Source: Anthostomella pinea
Taxonomy: Eukaryota; Ascomycota; Sordariomycetes; Xylariales; Xylariaceae
Reading direction: 5' to 3'
Length of the DNA: 64,000 nucleotides
Assembly (NCBI GenBank): GCA_963556695.1
Contig: CAUWAG010000006.1
Span: 4,402,001-4,466,000 of the forward strand
Below the pieces are notes generated by a model. It was given only the letters and a program-made list of their open reading frames with translations. It had not been told where the DNA came from and did not search any database. The position numbers and the translations under genes were made by a program. Of the stretch, positions 1-10,036 are shown one piece after another (positions within the stretch are counted from its first letter, which is position 1; each line of letters starts with the position of its first letter).

Positions 1-777
1 CCCACCGGTCCGTCCCATGACGGTAACATTCGGCTGTGGAGTGGGTGTTCCATGGCGCCTTGCACATGAGTCTCAGCCTGGGCTACCGGTATATCAGTTA
101 GGTAATCATATACGGGAGGACGCGAGAGTGATCCAGCGACACCACCGATCCTTGTATGGCCACCCATGCTGCGCCGTGCCTTCTCGTGGACAGAGACGGA
201 TGGAAAGGGGTATAAAGCAAGTCACCGACAGCGTGAGAACCTCCTTACGCCTGTTCCTGCGGTCGCCAGCAGCCAGGTCCTCGCGCATGCGGCACGCCCT
301 CCCCGTCGGCGTCATCGTCCGCCACGGATTGCCCGCAACAGTCTCCGCACTGCTACCAAAAAATGACCGTTAAAGATCCAACTAATGATATGATATTGAA
401 ATTCGAGCTCTTCGGCCTCGAGGGAGGTGCCGAGGTTGACATGGACTCTGTCGGATGTCCGGACTGCGTTGGAAGTCTATCTCTGGACCCACCTTTAAAA
501 AGGAGGGGGTTGGGCAGGATCCCAGTCTTGGCACGCATATAAAAGTCGCCCTCTCCCCCCAGACCCCCTCTCCTTTCTTTTTTTAGGGCCCGTCGCGGGC
601 TGCTGATGAGACCCATACTGCATAGCAACCATACTGACTCGGGCACTGACCATTGAGAATGTCCTGATACTGTGCTGTCACATGTTGGCCACCCTCTCAC
701 CATCGTCCACCGCATTGCTGGGTGTCGCAGCCTCCTTGGTGTCGTGAGCCACGTGGCATCGGAGAACCATCCCGTGA
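1..777. other. Upstream region of the zinc-finger gene, no convincing gene
   Basis: I see no convincing gene here. A TATA-like motif (TATAAAAG) lies at 537-544, about 230 bases before the ATG at 778. It is followed by a C/T-rich tract around 550-585, a common promoter or 5'UTR texture in filamentous fungi. The antisense frame across 353-952 is open but resembles no protein family and overlaps the zinc-finger gene, so I treat it as a shadow. Confidence 0.4.
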
Positions 778-998
778 TGCCAGGGCGAACGTACTTCCTC
801 TGCGAGTCCTGCGACGGGTTCTTGTACTGGAGCAAGGACGATCCGCACAAGTATGGCGACTGCCCTGATTGCAAACAGGGCCACCGCGTTCGAAACATTG
901 TCAAGCCCCAGAACCTGAGAAATGCGGGAAAGGTGTACTTCAAATGCAGCAAGGAGGACTGCAGGTACTTCGATTGGGAGAAGAAGACCGAGAGCTAG
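778..998 (+). CDS. Small GRF-type zinc-finger protein
   Basis: An intronless ORF of 73 residues from the ATG at 778. It begins with a GR-x-Y-F-x-C-x2-C stretch, continues with a C-x2-C pair in the middle, and ends with the block KVYFKCSKEDCRYFDWEKK, which matches the C-terminal half of a GRF zinc finger (Cys ligands, aromatic F/W, basic end). GRF fingers bind single-stranded nucleic acid and usually sit at the C-terminus of larger DNA repair or topoisomerase proteins, whereas here almost the whole protein is the zinc unit. The frame is open upstream to 672, giving 108 residues, but the added N-terminus has no family resemblance, so I prefer 778. It could also be the last exon of a gene whose upstream part I cannot see. 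The family call is good; the function is unknown. Confidence 0.6.
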
Positions 999-1584
999 TG
1001 GTGGGATACCGACGAGGTCAATGGAGACTTGGGCTGCCAAATGCCTGCAGACCAGTGAAGCGAGGTGGCACAGAGCCAGCCTGTTAAGTGTGTATGGCGT
1101 GGGACATGGGGCCACGCTTTAGATACGTCCGTACTCATCTCCTTGATGTAAACAAACATTCACTTGGTTCTGGTTGGCCAACAGACTTGCAGCCCCGCAA
1201 GGATGGTCTTATGTCCCCAGGACCATTGTGTGTTTGCGATGAATCAACATATGCTATCTCGAACCAGACCTGCTTTTCTACACGCCGAGCAGCCTCAGCA
1301 ACCCTTCTGTGCATCCAGCAAAGCAGTAGGATCGCAATCCAACCGACTGGCGACCTGATTACATTCTTGGCTTGATAGTTCGTACGGTCTAGGGGGACGA
1401 GCTCGAATGGCGGCATCAGCATCTTCATATCCAAGAGCGAACTTAACCTGCCAGCCTGACCGACATAGGTCCGACTCAGTCTCACAACAGACTCTTCACT
1501 TCCCAAGTCCATACCAGTAAGTTATCTACGTCCAGTTCTTCTTCCATATAATGGGCAGGGTCCACTAATATCCTGCTCTCGACA
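999..1584. other. Intergenic, nothing recognised
   Basis: Short overlapping ORFs occur on both strands but none resembles a known protein. The end of the stretch may belong to the decayed gene that follows: a GTAAGTT donor-like site at about 1517 and a CAG acceptor-like site at 1584 flank a 68-base interval. Confidence 0.3.
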
Positions 1585-2237
1585 GGACCATCATCACAGC
1601 AGCCGTGTCAATCGCAGCCATGCCGCCCAAGACTTCGAGAAACACGCGCCGGCCGGCACCAGCAAGGTCATTCCGCCCACTGCTGAGCGAGAGGACGTTG
1701 TCTCCGGACTCGACCCTGTGACTTCTATGACTTACTGGCCTACTGTAGCCTAAGTATCAAAGAAACCAGGACGCCGTCTCCAAACTCAAGGTCAACCTGT
1801 CGAAGGAGGAGGAGACTGGCCACAGGGGCATGTGGGACATCGGGGGCGACGTACCGGCTAACTGACCTCACTACACTGGGTATGTCTGTTCCGAGGTGCC
1901 AGGAAGATAGCTACCTACCTAGCTTGGAGGTCGCGATTCATAGGAGATTTCAACTGACACTGTCAGTATATGCCCGGTTCTGTGACACAACCTGACTGCT
2001 ATCAATTTGACCCACGGTGAAACTGCTCCACAGGTCTTCGCGGTAGAGGGAAAGTCCGATCTCCAATCGCCTGTCTGAACAGGGGTCGATGTGTATGTAG
2101 AGAGCCGGACCTCTATAAGAGCATATAAAGCAACAGGCGATATCCTCTCTACCGTTCAGAACACCTATCTGTGGCAGGATACCAAGTGCAAACTGGGGAA
2201 CGGTAGGTATGTGCGAGTTTGGGCCTGCGCCAACTAG
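1585..2237 (+). pseudogene. Decayed, unrecognised protein-coding gene
   Basis: Three stretches read as natural protein but do not join into one ORF. The first (1585-1750) carries the motif REDVVSGLDPVTSMTYWPT and runs into TAA at 1751. Ignoring one T at 1751 continues it as KYQRNQDAVSKLKVNLSKEE to a stop at 1863-1865. Further on, the frame starting at 2034 (VFAVEGKSDLQSPV) meets TGA at 2076-2078 and then continues in the same frame with TGVDVYVESRTSIRAYKATG to 2237. Composition and codon texture look coding, but a one-base frameshift and an in-frame stop break it. The segments may belong to one gene or two. I do not recognise the family. A weakly expressed intact gene with unusual introns is the alternative. 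Confidence 0.35.
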
Positions 2238-2535
2238 TCACACATCCGGATCACTTCGTTGTGTAATAATGGTGATTCCTGCGAATCGAAATATGATCGA
2301 TTCTAGCAGACCTCGCCGAGCCTCTATTGCAGCTGATCAATCAACGCCTGAATGTAGCAAACCACCGTCATGAGGCCCCAGACCAACGCCAACCCAAACG
2401 CATCATCACTCATCACTGCCGCATTACGGTGGTAACTGCCGAACTGACTTTCCAGTCCACAAGCATACCCATATGCATCCCTGAAGACCTTGCATGTCGT
2501 CAGAGCCTTGCTGGAAGTTCTTCCTGGATATTTCT
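2238..2535. other. Intergenic spacer 3' of NC2-beta
   Basis: About 300 bases with no gene recognised on either strand. This is presumably the 3'UTR and terminator region of the leftward NC2-beta gene. Confidence 0.3.
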
Positions 2536-3939
2536 TCAAGCCGGACCACCTGTCTGCTTGTCTCGTGCGGCGCTGAGAAACTCCATCTGTAGCGATGCCA
2601 ATTCCTCCATCGTCATTCCGCTGTCCTCGAACTTGTTGCCTCTCTTCTCCCGAACCTGTGCCATGTCAGTATGATATGTCAAGAGATGCTGCAATATGCT
2701 CGGGGTAACTGACCTTCTGTGTCTCCTTGTGGTGCTGAGCGGCTTCGAGGACAGCAGAGACATAGTCGCCGAATCCCAAGGTGTCTAGGGCTTTCGTGAT
2801 GTGATCGCAGGCGATAGTCTTCTTGGCTTCTTTCTCCGAGATCTCGTTGGCCTCCGAGGACACAAGAGTGATGAATTCCACGCAGCACTCGATGAGCAGG
2901 TCGCGGGCTTCCTTGGAAAACGAGACACCAGTTGATGCTGGAAGGATCTCGCTGACTATCTTCTGCACGGTTGCTATTATGATGTTAGTCACCGAGGATA
3001 TAACAAGATCGTACCAGGGGGGAGATGAATATGCTGGGCTATGGTCATGCCAACAAGGTTCGCAGAGTCGGGACGAGGGCAGTCAGACACATACCTTTGG
3101 GTAGAGAGAGATCCTCACTACCTGCAAAATATAGATCGTTAGTAAACTGCTCGAAGTACGGAGATAGGTATGCGAGACCGAGAACTTGGGAATGGGGCTG
3201 TGTAGAGGGCTGCCAGACCAAGGCCATCAAAGGAGGCCCAAAAGCCTGGAGTCTTGGATCTCGCCATTCCGGCAGTTCATAACTGTCAGATGTGGTAGTT
3301 TGAGCTCGAGCTTTCGAGTGAGGGACAGGCTTAAGTGTAGAAGCTCTCGTGGGAAGATGGCCGAAAAAGAAAGGGAAAGGTGTACGTGGAGCAGGTTGGT
3401 GATGCATTGAGGAGCGGAACAGCATTGGGTAGGAGGCCTGTGACTGCAGTCTGGGTGAAACAGACAATGGCCGGTGAATAATGCAAGTGCAATGACCGCG
3501 CGCATGTGAATGTGAGTATGAGAGTGAATGAAACTGACGCTGCTGGTCATAGCTGCTATAGACGGTTGCCGTTCCCCCACGTCCCATGATTAACAGGTGC
3601 GTGTCTCATTCACGGCTATCAATGATGTGTAGATTTGGATTGTGAAATGTTCTCGTGGTTCACTGATCCTGTGTGAAGACATGCACGGAAGATGTGCATG
3701 GAAGGCATGCATGGAAGGTGTGCATGGCATTGGTCATGGTATCCCGTTGCTGCTCATCTCTGAGGCTCCATGGCGGTGTTGCTGCCATCTTGCCTGAGGA
3801 AGCAGCAGCATAGTAAAAAAAGGCAGGAATTCGTCACTGCAACCAAGGCACTTGCCCTGTACAACAATAAAACGTGCTTGAGATGCGATCGCTGTGAATA
3901 GGAAAGAAAGAACCTACCACCATACTCGTGGTCCGACAT
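2536..3939 (-). CDS. ncb2: NC2-beta (Dr1), histone-fold transcription repressor
   Basis: The beta subunit of Negative Cofactor 2. It heterodimerises with NC2-alpha through a histone fold, binds TBP on promoters and regulates TFIIB/TFIIA access in the nucleus. Exons on the minus strand: 3918-3939, 3095-3121, 2714-2973, 2536-2655, giving 142 residues, the usual length. The N-terminus MSDHEYGGSEDLSLPK joins ATVQKIVSEILP (helix 1), then the conserved core ARDLLIECCVEFITLVSSEA and DHITKALDTLGFGDYV (helices 2-3), and ends with a basic segment and an MTMEEL motif. All junctions are GT-AG and every exon join conserves the family sequence. Intron 1 is 796 bases (3122-3917), very long for this genome, with tandem GCATGGAAGG-like repeats near 3680-3730. 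It may hold regulatory sequence. Confidence 0.93.
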
Positions 3940-5425
3940 GTTGGTCGCTCTGGATACCGCAGATATCCTCGTAAGCTGGCGTGAGTGATACTGTCCGAAG
4001 AATCCGCACCCTCTGGCAAGCGTTGTGGCGTTGGATGTGCGATGTTCTCAGGGTCGAGACGTCGGAATAGTTGCGACCATGTAAGGCTAAGGGAAAGAGA
4101 TGATAGCTTTTCGTTTGGAAGCAAGACAGGACAGGACAAGTCTCAAAGAGGGACCGAAGGAGTTTATGAGGCTGTCCTGAGCCGCCGCATGCAGTGGAGG
4201 AGGGTGCCACACAACCAACCTTGAAGTCTCAATCCAGCATCCATTGTCCTCAAGCGGTGGCTTGACACCGGCCGCTACGCCACAACTCTAGCGCACAAAT
4301 GCATCCGCGCCTGTCATTGGGCCCCTTGCTCTGTGGCGCAGTGATAGCTACCCACAAACCCCACTAAAGCTTCCATGTGTTGAACGTTTTTATTTTCATT
4401 TGCAGCGATCTCTTTGACCTGCATTCTTTCTTCACCAACACCACTTTGCCCAAGTTCCAACACACTTTGCGTTCCCTTTCCTCGCCCGTCACAACGGGCT
4501 AGCTGCCTCCTGCTTCGCCAATTTCTCTTTGTCTACCCTTACGAAGCGCAAGACAGACCGCTTGTCTCCATGTTCCACTCCGAAAGAGCTGAGCAGCTTG
4601 CCTGCTCGATAATTGCCATTCCCTTGGACAGGTGACGGGTGAGGACGGTCAGCTGTAGCCTCCCGGATCCGAGAAGAAAGCAATTATTCTGCATGCTAGC
4701 AGCAATAATCTATTGATGTCAACCCCGTTTCGTTGGCTCACCATTTGCCACTGTAAGGTATGTTCTACCCTTATCGCACTTCGCAGCCCCCTACATGATG
4801 AGCACTTGTGTCGCCCCAGTCTTACTATGCCTTCTGACAAGGGCAACATGGTGATCGACCCGTCAAGCCAAATGACATTTCTGATTAGAACATTGACACT
4901 CCAACATCCAAAGCTCCCGAGTGTTCCAGTGCTAATTTGTCAATAAGACTCAGCTAGATTCCACGACCGGTCCCCGTAGTACCCCTCGCATGCCCTTCGA
5001 CCTTGCGCCAGTAACATGATATCGAATTTCCAAAACGTACTATCAAATACCGATATTACATAACGGATCGCATATATGTCTGATTATTGTGCTGTCGATG
5101 GGCATCTCGAGACAGTGGTACAACTACGGACTGTAGTATTGATACATCGACCACGACACTGACACGTCCGATACAGGAAGCCTGTCGTCAAGTAGGGCAT
5201 GGAGATGGCATGTGGAACAGGTGAGGTAAGGACTTTTCTTTCTACAACTCTTCCGCTGCTTGTGATGACAATGATATTTCCGAATTTTGATGTGGAAAAA
5301 ATATACGTCTTTTCATCTTTCGACTGAAGCTCCAACTCTACACATTCTTGCCAGCCATGTGTTGGTGATCCACGCTGACGTTCTTCACAGTCCATGCGCC
5401 ATGCCTTGTGCCATTGTAGTCTACT
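3940..5425. other. Intergenic region between NC2-beta and the SDR gene
   Basis: About 1.5 kb. The side near 3940 is the NC2-beta promoter; the far side is the 3' flank of the SDR gene. Small open frames around 4414-4950 and 5084-5395 have no family resemblance and irregular composition. A pyrimidine-rich tract lies at about 4420-4560. I see no gene, repeat or RNA here. Confidence 0.35.
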
Positions 5426-6358
5426 TCACTGGAATTCAGCAAGATCCGTTGCGTTCCATCTGCACTCTCAGGTCAGTCCAATGGTGTTGCATGTAACTCA
5501 GTGTAATAGAAGCGCACCTGTAGTGTTTGCCACTCAGGGCACCTGTTGCGCCTATGGCGAGCTTTGCGATCACGTTGCCTGGTTTGTCGGGGCTGAGGAG
5601 ACGACCGCTCTCATGTTCGTCGACGAAGCTGGCGTGCACTTCTGCTGACATGCCCGTTTTGCCCTCATCTCTGATCTGTTTCTGCATCACGGTGTCCACC
5701 TTGCCGGGGGATACTGCAACGCTTGTGATGGAAGGTTCTTCCACAGCCAGGTGGGCACATAAGTGTTGAAGCGCCGCTTTGGAGGTACCGTAAGATCCCC
5801 AGCCCGCGTATGCGCCGGATGCTGCACCGGATGAAACGAAAACCACCCGCCCTTTGGATTTCCGTAGTTCTGGGATAGCTTCTTTGATCTGGAATACATC
5901 AATTCCATCGGAACCTGCCATCTGACGTGGGAAGTGTACTCACAAGAGCTACGGCGCTGAAGACATTGATGTCATAGGCGCGCCTCCATTCTTCAGCGTC
6001 TGAATCGCATATCTTGCTGATAGGTGATAATGTGCCATGATTGACGACAATGCCGTCGATCTTGCCAAAGGCTTTGAGAGCAGCATTGGCTACCTTGGGC
6101 GCAATCTATACGCCAAGTTAGCCGATATCTAGCTAGTTTGCTGGGATATTTCAGCCTCTTGGACTTGACTACTTTCAGATCTGCCAGATCTGCAGCCATG
6201 AAGTCGACAGCCGATGGGTGCTCAGACTTCAACGTCTGCAGGTCATTCTCGGTCCTCGCCACGAGGAACACCTTGTGTGAGTCTAGCAGCAGGGCTTGGG
6301 CCACGGCGAGTCCCAGACCTCGGCTAGCACCAGTCACGATGAAGACTTTGGAGGCCAT
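5426..6358 (-). CDS. Short-chain dehydrogenase/reductase (SDR)
   Basis: A classical SDR of 250 residues that probably reduces a carbonyl with NADPH in the cytosol; the substrate is unknown. Exons on the minus strand: 6173-6358, 5944-6105, 5518-5888, 5426-5459, all GT-AG. The Rossmann glycine motif TGASRGLG follows MASKVFIV at the N-terminus. The NHG segment in exon 2, the catalytic Ser in VVFVSSGAASG and the YxxxK pair in GSYGTSKAAL are present. The C-terminus ALSGKHYRWNATDLAEFQ is typical of the yeast Irc24/benzil reductase subgroup. The frame is open upstream to 6424, but starting at MASKV places the nucleotide motif at the family's usual distance. It is divergent from the FAD oxidoreductase with 332 bases between the ATGs, so co-regulation is possible. 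Confidence 0.88.
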
Positions 6359-6690
6359 GCTGGCAGTTGCTTTCGGTGAATATAACAGAGAATGGGTATG
6401 TAGGTACAGAGTCACGAAGTTCAAGGAAACATTTCGTGAAATGTGGGAGAGGTTCGTCTTTCTTTTATCTTATCGGCGCTCCTCGAGGTTCTTGGTGGGG
6501 TCGTTGTGGAGGGGCACGACATCATCGCTCTTGTCGCTAAGGTACTTCAAGAGGGCTCGACACTTACATCTATTGATTATCATATACGCTGAAATCTTCC
6601 ATATCAGCCAAACTATCTTACTTCTGCTCTACGAGTCAGCTTATCAGCATTTCTGAATAGATCGTTGTGCCACCGATTTGTCACCAAACC
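6359..6690. promoter_or_regulatory. Shared promoter region of the SDR and FAD oxidoreductase genes
   Basis: 332 bases between two divergent start codons, AT-richer than the flanking coding sequence. No specific factor site can be named from sequence alone. Confidence 0.35.
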
Positions 6691-8007
6691 ATGGCCACGA
6701 CCGTGATCCTCGGCGCAGGCATCATCGGCACCTCAACCGCCTACTACCTCTCCAAACACCAGCCCGGCTCCAGCATCCACGTCGTCGAGGCATCCCCGGA
6801 GCTCTTCGCCTCCGCCTCGGGCTACGCGGGCGGCTTCCTCGCGAAGGACTGGTTTGGTCCCGCGGCCGCGGCCCTGGGCGCCCTCAGCTTCGAGGAGCAT
6901 CGCAAGCTCGCCGAGAAGGAGGACGGGGCGCGCAGATGGGGGTACGCACGGAGCACGTCAATTAGTCTGGCGCAGGCGGCGGGGTCGAGGAAGGGGGGCA
7001 GCGTCGATGTCTGGTGTCGCGAGGGCGCGAGCCGGGCGGAGGCTGCGAGCGGGGGTGGAGATGGGGATGGCATCGGTGATGCGCTGGCGGGTGTTGCGCT
7101 GCCGTGGTTGAGGAGGGCGGAGGGCGATGCGGTGGAGGTTATTAGTGAGGAGGGGACTACTGCACAGGTGTAAGTTGTTTACGTGTCTGTCCATACTCTC
7201 TATCCTAATATCAACAGAGATCCACTGGAACTATCGCGATTCCTCCTACAAAGGTGCCAGGAAGCATGTGTTCACCTACACCATCCCGCCAAAGCATTAT
7301 CTATCGCGGCAGACGTCCGCGGCGAACTCTCCAGCATCTGCATCGCCGACACGCAGTCCAGCTCCGAGACTGACGTGCCCTGCACCAACATCATCATCGC
7401 GGCCGGCGCATGGTCAGCCCAGGTCTTCGCCACCCTCTTCCCTACTTCAACCACAAAACTGCCCGTCTCGAGTCTCGCGGGACACTCACTGGTAGTGAAG
7501 TCCCCGCGCTGGCTACGGGAACACGAGGAGAAGCTAGGTTGTCACTCGGTCTTTATGACCAGCACGCAACCGGGCTATTCACCCGAGATCTTCTCCCGCA
7601 TCGGCGGGCACATCTACATCGCGGGCCTGAACTCGGCGACGGAGCCGCTGCCGGCGCTGGCTACGGATGCGAAGGCGGGAATCTCGCAATCGGCTATCGA
7701 GACGTTGCGGGACACGGCGAGGGAGGTGCTGGGCAAGGGCTCGGTAGAGGATGACTTGGAAATCGTCAGGGAGGGCTTGTGTTTCCGGCCCGTGACGGAT
7801 CGGGGCACGCCGATACTCGGCCGGATTCCGGATCGGTGTCTCGGGGACGGCGTGGCTACGAGGACTGGGGCTGAGGGCGGTGTCTATCTTGCTGCGGGCC
7901 ATGGACCTTGGGGTATAAGCATGTCTCTCGGGACGGGGAAGGTTGTGGCGGAGATGGTGCAGGGGAGGGGGTTGAGCGCTGATGTGTCGATGTTGAGCTT
8001 GCGGTAG
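6691..8007 (+). CDS. FAD-dependent oxidoreductase (DAO family)
   Basis: A flavoprotein of the D-amino-acid oxidase/glycine oxidase fold, 422 residues. Exon 1 is 6691-7169 and exon 2 7218-8007; the 48-base GT-AG intron changes frame correctly (donor GTAAGT, acceptor CAG). The dinucleotide-binding motif VILGAGIIGTSTAYYLS is at the N-terminus, followed by an acidic residue ending the second strand (HVVEAS) and the DAO-type GYAGGFLA turn. The second half has the FAD-contact strand NIIIAAGAWSAQVF and the C-terminal AAGHGPWGISMSLGTGKVVAE, the conserved GH-x-G-W/x-G element of the family. Closest known group: fungal Tda3-like oxidoreductases, linked in yeast to endosome-to-Golgi traffic; substrate unknown. 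A glycine-rich, GC-rich segment near 6960-7120 is probably a loop insertion. Confidence 0.86.
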
Positions 8008-8336
8008 AGTTGATTATATTGTTGCTAGTTCGAATCGCAATCTGTTCTCACAATGAATTCGTGGCTGTCCCTTGTCAATGTCCACGATAGCGTCAACCAT
8101 CGAGCGAGCCTTGATGGCAGGAAAGCGCTTGCAGTAGAGTATGAGTTATGCGTATGCTCTCGGGTACTATTGGAAACCTTCCACCACGGACCTTTTATCT
8201 GGCCCATGAAGTCCCTGTCATCTCCGTACATCCAAACCCCCTTTTACCCCTTTTGACCACACATTTGGTCCCTTCCAGCGGCAGCCAGCTGAGATCATCT
8301 CCACTCCTGACAGACACCGGTTGCCCACAAGAAGGC
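8008..8336. other. Convergent intergenic spacer
   Basis: 329 bases between two converging genes, presumably their 3'UTRs and terminators. No gene is seen. Confidence 0.3.
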
Positions 8337-9348
8337 TTATGAACTGAGCCACGCGCTTGCCACCCCGGCTGAGAACAAGGTACGAGGACGACCGGAAGGA
8401 TGATAGTCATCCGCGGGAGGATCATAGTCATGCGCAGCGTCAAGCGCCTTGCTCGGGTGGTTCGGGTTGGAAGTCCACGCGAAGAAGCCCGACGATCCCA
8501 CACGTCGAAAGCCCAGCGAGCGGTAGAACCGGCTAGCTGCTGCCCGGCCACGCTCCCGGATCTGCGCCTGATTGCCTGGGGGATTCTGCAGACGCAGCTC
8601 CTCCTGCAACTCGATCTCCAGGCAATCGGGGTACGTGACCACGAACAGGTATGGGTCATCATCGTTCTTCGGAACCAGGTCACTGATCGTGGAGGTGAGC
8701 TCACGTGTCAGATGTCTACCGAAGCACCGGTTGCGGAATTGCCGCTTGATGAAGAGCCTCTCGATCCACATCATCTCGTAATTGTCATTCTCCGAACCCC
8801 AAACACCACTGCCTCTGTAATGCGGATCGGTGCTCCACTTGGCAGCCTTGAACTTTCCGGTTGGGTCGAAGAGCTGGCCCTCGAAGGGAACACGGTCCAT
8901 CTTCAGACGTGAGAGGATGTGGAAATCGCAATATCCGCCGATCCAGACTGTCAGCGGCGCGGCTGTGCGGTCGATCTCGATGCGAGCAATGACTGGCAAC
9001 ACCCATGATTGCGCGTCATCATTATCCACGATGAGGCCCTGAATCCTGAGTAGAATCAGTGAATACCAACCGAGCTGAGACAACTAGATGTAACATACCA
9101 TGATTCGATGTACCCCCGCGGATCGCTGTTCGGGCCCATTGGAAACCCTCATCGACCTCCGGGACAAGGTAGACCTTCAAGTGCGTGGGGTCCATGGCGG
9201 AACACTGTAGAGCAGGAAAGCCGGCGAAAGATGCAGAAGCAGTGATATCGTTTGAGAGGGTGATAGGTGCGTGACTCTGGGTAGATCGCGGACTGATGTG
9301 CCGTTCGTGCTTTTGCGCGAGAAGAGCGTGATAGAGATGGGAAGACAA
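8337..9348 (-). CDS. GNAT-family N-acetyltransferase domain protein
   Basis: Minus-strand gene with its stop at 8337-8339. The C-terminal exon encodes a GNAT-like fold: the acetyl-CoA pyrophosphate-binding region resembles FIKRQFRNRCFGRHLTREL, followed by a beta strand (DPYLFVVTYPD) and the late motif AAASRFYRSLGFRRVGSS, typical of the Tyr-containing motif B. The N-terminal exon contains MDPTHLKVYLVPEVDEGF. The splice between the two exons is not certain. Donor GTATGT at 9107-9102 is strong; the acceptor that keeps frame best is the CAG just before the VIARIEIDR codons (near 9001). An alternative intron with a weaker donor would include the segment at 9003-9050. The start at 9348 is the first ATG of the frame; the MDPTHLK methionine is an alternative. 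The substrate is unknown. Divergent from the MFS gene. Confidence 0.72.
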
Positions 9349-10036
9349 GTACGAGAAGATGCCTTCACGGCGCTGTAAGTATTCGAACTAGACATGTGTG
9401 ACTCTGAAAGTTGGACAGGGCAGTCGTTTGCTTTGGGACATGCTTGCGCGGAGAAGGGTTTGCGAAGTGTGGCGCAGACCAAGCAGAGGAGCTTGCTCCA
9501 TTTTCGCAGCCCCTTTTCTGTTTGATGACTGCAAAGAGGCAAGATACATTCGGCTACTGGCTTATACCTTGCGGAGTAAACGCGCTCGTGTAGCCACCTG
9601 CAGCCCAATGTCAGCAAACTTGGTGCCAAAGAAGCGTCTCTCTGCACATGCGATGAAGCTTTCTGCAAAAGACAAGCTAGCCCGGGCATAATCAAGCTCC
9701 TCATCCTTCAACTCAGTTTCGTCGTTCTCATACGCTTGCTAGAGTGAAAGAACATGTGGGAGTAAGTTCTCGCATTCTCAATGGCGGTTGACGCTATGCC
9801 TTTTCTCAATCCGGCTCATTATAATGCGGCCGAGCTTTGTCGACCAAGAGGAGAGCACATGATGCCATGAACAGCAGGGTTAGTATATAGGCAGCCTATG
9901 GTTACATCGGTGCGGTCGACCTTGAGTGGCTGCCGATCAACAACAGTCCTGTGTCTGAGTGTCAACCCAACAGGCACAGTACGGAGTACTCCTTTCATCT
10001 CGACAGAATATACCAGACCAACGTCTCATCGCTAGA
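9349..10036. promoter_or_regulatory. Divergent promoter region of the GNAT and MFS genes
   Basis: 688 bases between the divergent starts. Open frames on both strands (for example 9177-9704 minus) show no family resemblance. A frame in phase with the MFS exon 1 is open upstream to 9959 but begins at GTG; the first ATG is at 10037. Confidence 0.35.

Noticed and set aside
353..952. 199-codon minus-strand ORF at the left end
   Set aside because: It overlaps the zinc-finger gene antisense and contains unrelated, non-protein-like sequence.
8028..8040. GTTCGAATC motif resembling a tRNA T-loop
   Set aside because: The flanks do not fold into a cloverleaf.
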